A DNA stretch of 7,965 bases from Candidatus Omnitrophota bacterium (GTDB taxonomy: Bacteria > Omnitrophota > Gorgyraeia > Zapsychrales > JANLHA01), in NCBI GenBank assembly GCA_024653845.1, contig JANLHA010000328.1, positions 1 to 7,965 on the forward strand, in the 5' to 3' direction. Every line of letters begins with the position of its first letter. Within the stretch, counting starts at the first letter, position 1. The notes under the pieces are model-generated. The model was not told where the DNA came from and made no database searches. It was given only the letters and a program-made list of their open reading frames with translations. Made by a program: the position numbers and the translations under genes. This document shows, in pieces, positions 1 to 5,393 of this stretch.

Positions 1-261
1 GCCCGCAATCAGGTAAAAATCATTGAAATAAAAGAAGTCTTTGATCTGCTCCGCGCGCGTATACGGGAATTCCGCATTCTCAACCACCACAATGCCAGTA
101 CTGCGTAAATCTAAAACTTCGTTCTTTTTAAGACGCAAAAATTGATTAGCAATGCGATAAGCATTGAGCTTCTTTTGCTCAATCAAATCCATGATCTTTT
201 TTTCAGAAACGGACAAAATTTGAGAAGCTTCTCGAACAGAAATGTATTGCGATTCACTCAT
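1..261 (-). CDS. Protein with N-terminal excisionase/MerR-type helix-turn-helix (3' part outside window)
   Basis: An open frame of 87 codons runs from an ATG at 259-261 to the window edge without a stop, so the C-terminal part is missing. The SD-like GAGG sits six bases upstream of the ATG and supports this start. Residues 6-52 (from YISVREASQIL to NEVLDLR) fit the HTH_17/excisionase pattern: a 'V-x-E-A' first helix, an 'LSVSEKKIMDLI' turn and recognition helix, then 'KKL..YRI' leading into the wing. After it comes a different region (IVVVENAEFPYTRAEQIKDF) that I do not recognise. The gene starts 22 nt after the stop of the bactofilin-HTH gene and is very likely co-transcribed with it. Such domains normally bind DNA, but here the partner domain is unknown, so the cellular role cannot be named. 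Confidence 0.8.
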   Translation of the reverse strand, partial: MSESQYISVREASQILSVSEKKIMDLIEQKKLNAYRIANQFLRLKKNEVLDLRSTGIVVVENAEFPYTRAEQIKDFFYFNDFYLIAG

Positions 262-283
262 CAAGGACCTCAATCAAAGTTGT

Positions 284-796
284 TTATTGAAGTTGTCCAG
301 TGGAGGCCCAATTATCAATTTTAGAGCGTTCAAATTGCCATTCATTGCCGTTTCTCAAAGCAGGAATTTTTCCCGTACTAGCCAATTCAATGATTGCGGA
401 CGCTTCGATTTCAAGATATCTCGCAACTTCATCAACGGTCAAAGTGTCTTCCATCATTTGACATCGTCCATGAAAAACCGCTCCTTCTACGATATTTAGC
501 CGAGGAGTTGAAATGTCTCCCGTCACAACAGACGTTGGCATCAAAACCAACATTTTCTTTGCAATAATATTCCCTCGCACCTTTCCAGCAATCACAACAT
601 TCTCCCCCAAAATTTCGGCTTCGACAATCGCAGAGTTACCAATGGTGAGCGTGCCCTGGACATCCAATGTCCCTTGAAAATTTCCATTCATTTTCAAATT
701 AACAGGATCTTTGAATGAAAGGGTGCCCTGCATTTGGGCGCTGATTTCTATCGTTTTAGTTTCCGGAACTTCGTTTTCTCGACGACCTCTAAACAT
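284..796 (-). CDS. Bactofilin fused to a C-terminal excisionase-type helix-turn-helix domain
   Basis: The protein has 170 residues. Residues about 15-114 are a bactofilin (DUF583/CcmA) domain: a run of short beta-helix repeats rich in Gly and Val/Ile (GTLSF, GNFQGTLDV, GTLTIG, AEILGENVVIAGKVRGNI), ending in the typical 'LNIVEGAVFHGRCQM'. Bactofilins polymerise without nucleotide into cytoskeletal filaments, often membrane-linked, with roles in cell shape, stalks, polarity or motility. Residues about 117-165 form a second domain matching HTH_17: 'TLTVDEVARYLEI', 'IIELASTGKIPALRNG', 'WQFERSKIDNW'. Standard bactofilins have only short disordered tails, so this fusion is unusual. It could tie a filament to DNA, or the fold may be used for protein contacts. 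The ATG start is preceded by an AGGA five bases upstream. The gene lies 42 nt after the MgtC-like gene. The bactofilin call is firm; the function of the fusion is open. Confidence 0.88.
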   Translation of the reverse strand: MFRGRRENEVPETKTIEISAQMQGTLSFKDPVNLKMNGNFQGTLDVQGTLTIGNSAIVEAEILGENVVIAGKVRGNIIAKKMLVLMPTSVVTGDISTPRLNIVEGAVFHGRCQMMEDTLTVDEVARYLEIEASAIIELASTGKIPALRNGNEWQFERSKIDNWASTGQLQ

Positions 797-838
797 TTTC
801 TTCCTTCCCCTCTAAGAATCGAGGAAATGGTTTACCCC

Positions 839-1291
839 TTACTTCGGTTCCACCACTTTATCTTTCAACTTCTGTTCAAAAGAGCGCAATCCAATCAGAA
901 CAACAAAAACAACCACAGAAAAAAGAATCGCCGTTGTGTATTGCCCTGCCCCGACCGCCATACCAATTCCCGAAACAATCCAAAGTGTCGCGGCTGTGGT
1001 TAATCCCAGGATGCGTTCACCGCCGCTTCGAATGATCGTGCCCGCGCAGAGAAATCCGATCCCCTGGACAATGCTAGACATCATTCGAGTTGGATCGACG
1101 ACAGCAACGTCCTTATATATATCAAAAATATGAAATGAAGTCAACACGATCAACGCCGACCCAACGCCCACCAGAATGTGTGTTCGCAGCCCTGCACCTT
1201 TTTGCCGGAATTCCCGTTCCGCACCAATGAGGCTACTGAGAATGATCGTTAAACAAAGCTTTCCAAAAACTTCAAGGATGTTATATTCCAC
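839..1291 (-). CDS. MgtC/SapB family inner-membrane protein, short form
   Basis: This 150-residue protein is mostly hydrophobic, with about five predicted membrane segments (roughly residues 7-24, 36-52, 70-88, 95-115 and 117-136). Family signatures are clear: 'LIGAEREFRQKGAGLRTH' after the first segment, 'SIVQGIGFLCAGTIIR', and 'GLTTAATLWIVSGIGMAVG'. The usual family text is GIGFLGAG, so Cys82 replaces a glycine. The soluble C-terminal domain of MgtC itself (total about 230 residues) is absent, so it resembles the shorter YhiD/SapB type. MgtC proteins are linked to growth at low magnesium and to control of the F-type ATP synthase, but short members are poorly characterised. The start codon is GTG, supported by a perfect AAGGAGG at 1296-1302 only four bases upstream. 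It lies 19 nt after tsaD, suggesting one operon. Confidence 0.88.
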   Translation of the reverse strand: MEYNILEVFGKLCLTIILSSLIGAEREFRQKGAGLRTHILVGVGSALIVLTSFHIFDIYKDVAVVDPTRMMSSIVQGIGFLCAGTIIRSGGERILGLTTAATLWIVSGIGMAVGAGQYTTAILFSVVVFVVLIGLRSFEQKLKDKVVEPK

Positions 1292-1295
1292 AAGG

Positions 1296-1302
1296 CCTCC
1301 TT
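1296..1302 (-). promoter_or_regulatory. Strong ribosome binding site of the MgtC-like gene
   Basis: On the minus strand this reads AAGGAGG, a full Shine-Dalgarno match, four bases before a GTG codon at 1289-1291. It fills most of the 19-nt gap after the tsaD stop. It decides the non-ATG start of the downstream gene. Confidence 0.8.
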
Positions 1303-1310
1303 TTTAAGTA

Positions 1311-2288
1311 TTATCGAAGGTGAAATCCAAGTCCGGCACTCATCGCGGCGTTGTCTAAGCACAAAGTCAACGGAGGGAAAAAAACATTGATCCCCTTCAC
1401 ACGGCCTTCTTCCACCAGAGATTGACGCAAGGCCGAATTGGCGGCAACACCGCCTCCAACTAAAAGCGTTTTGACTTTTTTAGCTAAACATGCCTGAATG
1501 CTTTTTTCAACCAAAGCGCTCACAACATTATGTTGAAAAGCCGCTGCCACTTCAGCAGCAGAAAAATCTTTTTCTTGATGATGCTGACGATGGTGATAAA
1601 GGACGGCTGTTTTGACCCCGCTAAAACTAAAATCAAAAGAATTTGATAATTCCGAAACCGGAAACTTCAGACGTGTATTTCTTTTTGTCTGAGCAAGACG
1701 ATCAATCACCGGTCCGCCGGGATAACCCAAATTTAAAATTCTGGCGACCTTGTCAAAAGCTTCACCAGCGGCGTCATCACGTGTTTGTCCTAACAACGAA
1801 AGGGATGAAAAATTTTTAAGATAATAAAGGCTTGTATGCCCTCCCGAGACGACTAACCCGACCGCAGGAAGCGTGGGACGCTTTCCCACTTTCTTCTCGG
1901 AAGCCTTGTCATTTGCTAAAAATTCAAGAAAATTGGCATAAAGATGTGCGTGGATATGATTAACTTCTACAAGGGGCTTCCCCGTCGCATAACTTAAGGC
2001 ACGGGCATAGGAAAGCCCGACAAGAAGAGATCCAATCAATCCTGGAGAGGATGTTACGGCTAAAGCATCAACATCGGAAAGCGTTAAAGAAGACTTTGAT
2101 AAAGCCTCTTCAACGACGAGTTGAATCAACTCCATTTGTCGTCGAGAAGCAATCTCAGGAATGATTCCACCGTATTTTTGGTGCTCCTTCAAACTGGAAG
2201 CCACAACATGCGAGAGCACATAGCGGCCATCCTTGACAATTGCAGCAGCCGTTTCATCACACGAAGTTTCAATCCCTAAAATATTCAT
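1311..2288 (-). CDS. tsaD: tRNA N6-adenosine threonylcarbamoyltransferase TsaD
   Basis: TsaD (Kae1/YgjD) transfers the threonylcarbamoyl group from threonylcarbamoyl-AMP to A37 of ANN-decoding tRNAs, working with TsaB and TsaE in the cytoplasm. The protein has 325 residues with this start (family about 335). It opens with the standard ILGIETSCDET. The metal-binding HIHAH motif has histidines at 111 and 115, as in the E. coli enzyme. Further ASKHA-fold motifs follow: SGGHTSL, GEAFDKVARILNLGYPGGP, VGGGVAANSALR and, near the end, CLDNAAM with the conserved Asp312. In the last motif Leu stands where Thr is usual (CTDN). I chose ATG 2286-2288, nine bases after the protease stop, because it yields the family N-terminus. 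A TTG at 2295-2297, directly abutting that stop, would add three residues and has no Shine-Dalgarno. It probably depends on coupling with the upstream gene. Confidence 0.96.
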   Translation of the reverse strand: MNILGIETSCDETAAAIVKDGRYVLSHVVASSLKEHQKYGGIIPEIASRRQMELIQLVVEEALSKSSLTLSDVDALAVTSSPGLIGSLLVGLSYARALSYATGKPLVEVNHIHAHLYANFLEFLANDKASEKKVGKRPTLPAVGLVVSGGHTSLYYLKNFSSLSLLGQTRDDAAGEAFDKVARILNLGYPGGPVIDRLAQTKRNTRLKFPVSELSNSFDFSFSGVKTAVLYHHRQHHQEKDFSAAEVAAAFQHNVVSALVEKSIQACLAKKVKTLLVGGGVAANSALRQSLVEEGRVKGINVFFPPLTLCLDNAAMSAGLGFHLR

Positions 2289-2297
2289 AACTCTCAA

Positions 2298-3692
2298 TTA
2301 CGGACTCACAGACTTGGGAGAAGTTTTCTCCGCCGCAACCGGGGTAGGAGCAGGATCCTGACTATTTCCATTTTTAAAGTTACTGTAAACCTTAACCCCC
2401 TTGATCACGCTGATTGCCGTCTGGACCTGATTGTCAGCCAAAATTCGCTCTCGTCTTTCTTTTTGTTCTTTAGAAAGTTTGATCTCTTCCGGAGACTGAT
2501 TCGATTCCTTCAACTTGACATCATCAAAAACATTTTCAATCTCTTTGCCTTTTTTCTTTATCTTTTTCTTAGCATCTTCGCCTTCTTCCTCATCAGGAAA
2601 GACGAGTTCCACTTTCACATCAGGTTCAATTCCCTTCCCGTGAATCGAAACTCCCGAAGGGGTGTAATACTTGCTCGTCGTCAATCGCAATCCTGACCCG
2701 TCTGGCAAAGGAATCACCGACTGAACCGAGCCTTTTCCAAAAGATTTTGTACCAACGAGAATGGCTCTCTTATTATCTTTAAGCGCTCCAGCTAAAATCT
2801 CACTTCCGGAAGCACTTCCTTCATTGATCAAAATGGCAATGGGCCAATCCAAAACTTTGTTAGGACCAGGTCGAGAAAACGTCTCGATCGTCTGGGCCGC
2901 TCGACGGCCTTTGGTTGTCACAACCAATTCGCCTTCTTTCAAGAATTCTTCGGTGATTTCAATAGCGACGTTAAGAAGTCCCCCTGGATTGTTTCTCAAG
3001 TCCAAAATGACACTGTCCGCTCCATCCTTGGCCAGTTGTTCTAATCCCTTATGAAATTCTTTATGAGAATCTTCTCGGAATTCGGCCAAACGAATGTATC
3101 CAATGTGGTCCTCTAAAATTTGAACATCCTTGACATCTTGAACTTGGATAATCTCCCGGACAATAGTAAAATCATGAAGCTTAAATTCTGTTTCTCTTAA
3201 GACGGTGATATGAACCGATGTCCCTGGATCTCCTCGCAACTTTTTAACAGCATCACTCAATGTCAAATCTTTCGTCACTTCATCTTCAATCTTAACAATG
3301 CGGTCTCCGGCTTTGATCCCCACTTTCCACGCTGGAGTGTCTTCAATGGGCGTGATGACCGTTAAAAGTCCGTCTTTGACAGAAATTTCAATTCCTAAGC
3401 CGCCAAATTTCCCTTGAGTTTCGGTCTTCAACTCTTTGTAATCATCTGGCTCGAGGAATTGGCTATGCGGATCCAACGACGACAACATTCCCTTCAAAGA
3501 CCCATAAATCAAATCTTTTGGGGTTTTCTCCTCGACGTATTCCGACTGGATCGTCGTCAAGGCATAACTAAAAAGTTCAATCTGAGAATACAAATCAGAT
3601 AAAACCGAAGGGTTCATCTGAGAAATGGCAAGGGTCGTTGCAGAAAGAAATAGAGAAATGACAAATACAACTTTAAGAAATTTTTTTTTCAT
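2298..3692 (-). CDS. C-terminal processing peptidase, family S41 (CtpA-like), exported
   Basis: This 464-residue serine protease acts outside the cytoplasmic membrane and trims or degrades periplasmic proteins. A signal peptide or membrane anchor is clear: MKKKFLK followed by a hydrophobic stretch to about residue 24, without a lipobox Cys. The N-terminal helical part (30-90) contains GSLKGMLSSLDPHSQFL, typical of the family. A PDZ domain spans about 95-165 (GGLGIEIS, TPAWKAG-like 'TPAWKVGIKAGDRIV'). The catalytic domain carries LRNNPGG, the nucleophile Ser295 in GSASGSE and Lys320 in KSFGKG. Their spacing of 25 residues matches the known Ser-Lys dyad. Residues 366-418 are a strongly charged Lys/Glu stretch, and the tail is Pro/Thr/Ser-rich. 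The ATG overlaps the gatB stop by four bases (ATGA), and AAGGAGG at 3701-3707 lies eight bases upstream. The family is certain; the exact subfamily name is not. Confidence 0.95.
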   Translation of the reverse strand: MKKKFLKVVFVISLFLSATTLAISQMNPSVLSDLYSQIELFSYALTTIQSEYVEEKTPKDLIYGSLKGMLSSLDPHSQFLEPDDYKELKTETQGKFGGLGIEISVKDGLLTVITPIEDTPAWKVGIKAGDRIVKIEDEVTKDLTLSDAVKKLRGDPGTSVHITVLRETEFKLHDFTIVREIIQVQDVKDVQILEDHIGYIRLAEFREDSHKEFHKGLEQLAKDGADSVILDLRNNPGGLLNVAIEITEEFLKEGELVVTTKGRRAAQTIETFSRPGPNKVLDWPIAILINEGSASGSEILAGALKDNKRAILVGTKSFGKGSVQSVIPLPDGSGLRLTTSKYYTPSGVSIHGKGIEPDVKVELVFPDEEEGEDAKKKIKKKGKEIENVFDDVKLKESNQSPEEIKLSKEQKERRERILADNQVQTAISVIKGVKVYSNFKNGNSQDPAPTPVAAEKTSPKSVSP

Positions 3693-5140
3693 GGAGAAAG
3701 CCTCCTTCTAATAAGCTCTCCGGCTTTTTTAGGATTTGCTTTGCCTTGGGTTTTTTTCATGACTTGACCAACTAAGAACCCAAGCGCACTTTCTTTACCT
3801 TCTTTGATTTGTTGAACGACAGAATCGCTTTGCGAGATGATTTCATCAATCACCTTGTCTAGCGTACCATCATCCGAGACCTGTGCCAAGCCATTTTCCT
3901 GAATAATCTGCTCTGCAGTCTTTCCGGAATCCAAAATCATCTTCAAAATGTCTTTACCGACAAGATTGCTCACCACACCACCTTCGACTTTGGAAATGAG
4001 ATCCATCAAATTCTTCGGAGCCAGCTTCAACTGATCAAATTTCACTTTGCGAGTATTCGTCTCTTGCTGTAAAGGACCGATGATCCAATTGCAAACTTTC
4101 TTGACCGCGACGCCGCCAACCGCAACACATTCTTCCAGAAATGCTGCCAACGCCGGGTCCTGAATGATGATCTGGGTATCGTATGCAGAAATCTCATACT
4201 GCGATTGAAGTCTTTGAAATTTCTCTTGGGGAAGCTCAGGAAGTGTCCGACGGACATCATCGATATTTTTCTCGGTCAGAGTGAATGGCACAAGGTCGGG
4301 CTCAGGGAAATAGCGATAATCATGAGCCTCTTCTTTACTGCGCATGGAAAATGTCATGCCTTTTTCTTCGCTCCATAATCGGGTTTCTTGAACCACACGC
4401 TCACCAGAAAGGATCATTTTTGACTGACGCAATTCTTCATATTCCAACGCCGCCTTCACCGCACGAAAAGAATTCATATTTTTGACTTCCGCTTTTGTTC
4501 CAAATTCTTTCTCACCGCATCGACGGAGCGAGACATTGGCATCGCAGCGCAGGCTTCCTTTTTCCATATCACAATCCGAAACATCCAAATATTGCAAAAT
4601 CAATTTCAAGGTCTGCAGATAGTCATACGCTTCTTGAGGAGAACGCAGATCCGGATCGCTCACAATTTCCAAAAGGGGAGTTCCCGTACGGTTATAATCG
4701 ACGAGGCTGCTTTGAGTTTGGCCATCATGAATGAGTTTACCTGCATCTTCTTCCATATGCGCACGGAAAATTCCGATTTTCTTAGGACCAGACTCCGTCG
4801 GGATCATCAGAAATCCATGCTGGGCAATCGGGAGATCATACTGTGAAATTTGATAACCCTTGGGCAAATCTGGATAATAATAATTTTTCCGGTCAAATTT
4901 GATATACGGGTTGATCTTGCAATTGAGGGCCAGCCCCACCTTAACGGCATACTGCAAAGCGACCTTATTCAAGACAGGCAACGTTCCCGGGAGTCCCAAA
5001 CAAACTGGACAGGTGTGACTATTAGGGTCGCGACCAAAATCATTGGCACAGCCGCAGAAAATTTTGGTTTTGGTATGAAATTGCAAATGGACTTCAAGTC
5101 CAATGACAGTTTCAAATTGTTTTTCAACAGTGGTTGACAT
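3689..5140 (-). CDS. gatB: Asp-tRNA(Asn)/Glu-tRNA(Gln) amidotransferase subunit B
   Basis: GatB binds the misacylated tRNA and activates the side chain with ATP, after which ammonia from GatA amidates it. With this start the protein has 483 residues, close to the usual 475-485. It begins near the canonical FETVIGLEVHLQ and carries zinc ligands Cys29, Cys31, Cys44 and Cys47 (FCGCAN, TCPVCLGLPG). It also has YYYPDLPKGYQISQYD at about 87-102 and MEKGSLRCDANVSLR. The C-terminal helical/YqeY-like tail ends in the typical GFLVGQVMKKTQGKANPKK. I chose ATG 5138-5140, preceded by AAGGGA with eight bases of spacing. A GTG at 5180-5182 in the same frame would add 14 residues that are not family-like and would lie inside a hairpin element. 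The gene is separated from gatA by 253 nt and overlaps the protease gene by four bases. Confidence 0.97.
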   Translation of the reverse strand: MSTTVEKQFETVIGLEVHLQFHTKTKIFCGCANDFGRDPNSHTCPVCLGLPGTLPVLNKVALQYAVKVGLALNCKINPYIKFDRKNYYYPDLPKGYQISQYDLPIAQHGFLMIPTESGPKKIGIFRAHMEEDAGKLIHDGQTQSSLVDYNRTGTPLLEIVSDPDLRSPQEAYDYLQTLKLILQYLDVSDCDMEKGSLRCDANVSLRRCGEKEFGTKAEVKNMNSFRAVKAALEYEELRQSKMILSGERVVQETRLWSEEKGMTFSMRSKEEAHDYRYFPEPDLVPFTLTEKNIDDVRRTLPELPQEKFQRLQSQYEISAYDTQIIIQDPALAAFLEECVAVGGVAVKKVCNWIIGPLQQETNTRKVKFDQLKLAPKNLMDLISKVEGGVVSNLVGKDILKMILDSGKTAEQIIQENGLAQVSDDGTLDKVIDEIISQSDSVVQQIKEGKESALGFLVGQVMKKTQGKANPKKAGELIRRRLSP

Positions 5141-5154
5141 TGTTCTGTTCCCTT

Positions 5155-5261
5155 GATTGGATGAAGCGACCCATTCGCTCACAATCGCCCCGTCTCTTCT
5201 TGAATTAAATGCTAATTGTCGACGGGTCTCAGAGTTCGCTCATGAGTTGCCTCATCCAATC
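5155..5261 (-). repeat. Imperfect palindrome A, upstream of gatB (structured RNA or hairpin DNA candidate)
   Basis: The ends are a perfect 10-bp inverted repeat (GATTGGATGA / TCATCCAATC). Read as minus-strand RNA, pairing continues inward for another ten positions with two G-U pairs and one A-C mismatch, reaching 5174 and 5242. Then GAGCGAAC (5241-5234) faces GTGAGCGA (5182-5175), giving two consecutive tandem G-A mismatches separated by G-C and C-G pairs. An internal loop follows, then a CCCGTC/GACGGG apical stem (5226-5221 with 5194-5189) and an AT-rich loop. G-U and G-A pairs occur on the minus strand only, so the transcribed strand folds better. The 3' foot ends directly before the gatB Shine-Dalgarno AAGGGA. 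There is no T-tract after it, so it is not a standard intrinsic terminator. I do not recognise the family. Confidence 0.8.
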
Positions 5262-5280
5262 GGCTTTGATAATTTTGTCA

Positions 5281-5392
5281 ATCGCTTGCTGGGATAATTC
5301 CTAAGTGAACTCCGGACACCGTCTTCAACAAGGTTTTCAATTCTAGTTGAGACGGTGTTCGTGTGAACGAAGGAGTTATCTCAACAAGCGAT
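5281..5392 (+). repeat. Imperfect palindrome B, next to gatA stop, inverted relative to palindrome A
   Basis: The outer stem pairs 5281-5302 with 5371-5392: 19 Watson-Crick and two G-T pairs out of 22 when read on the plus strand, beginning with the perfect ATCGCTTG/CAAGCGAT. Then AAGTGAAC (5303-5310) faces GTGAACGA (5363-5370), giving a central tandem G-A mismatch. A long apical stem follows (5313-5329 with 5346-5361, including ACACCGTCT/AGACGGTGT and one bulged T) around a 16-nt loop. Wobbles and G-A pairs favour the plus strand, opposite to palindrome A and antisense to the gat genes. It starts one base after the gatA TAA. No T-tract follows on either strand. Its core resembles palindrome A read on the other strand (14 of 21 bases over GTGAACTCCGGACACCGTC and its left flank). 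Confidence 0.8.
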
Positions 5393-5393
5393 C

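Noticed and set aside
797..838. Small hairpin CCTC/GAGG in the mgtC-like to bactofilin gap as a terminator
   Set aside because: The stem is only four bases, has no T-tract on the minus strand, and overlaps the region just upstream of the bactofilin ribosome binding site.
5141..5182. Longer gatB with a GTG start at 5180-5182
   Set aside because: The added 14 residues do not resemble GatB N-termini, the GTG lies inside hairpin A, and ATG 5138-5140 has a better Shine-Dalgarno and gives the family-typical start.
5155..5261. Hammerhead-ribozyme-like words (CTCATGAG next to CGAA) in palindrome A
   Set aside because: The required CUGAUGA core is not intact, there is no stem II between the two words, and the same bases are explained better by the paired tandem G-A motif shared with palindrome B.
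5155..5392. Intrinsic terminators between gatA and gatB
   Set aside because: Both hairpins are long enough, but none of the four possible 3' flanks carries a T-tract, and gatB needs to be expressed downstream.
5281..5392. Integron attC site
   Set aside because: The termini do not fit the RYYYAAC/GTTRRRY boxes and no integrase or cassette structure is present.
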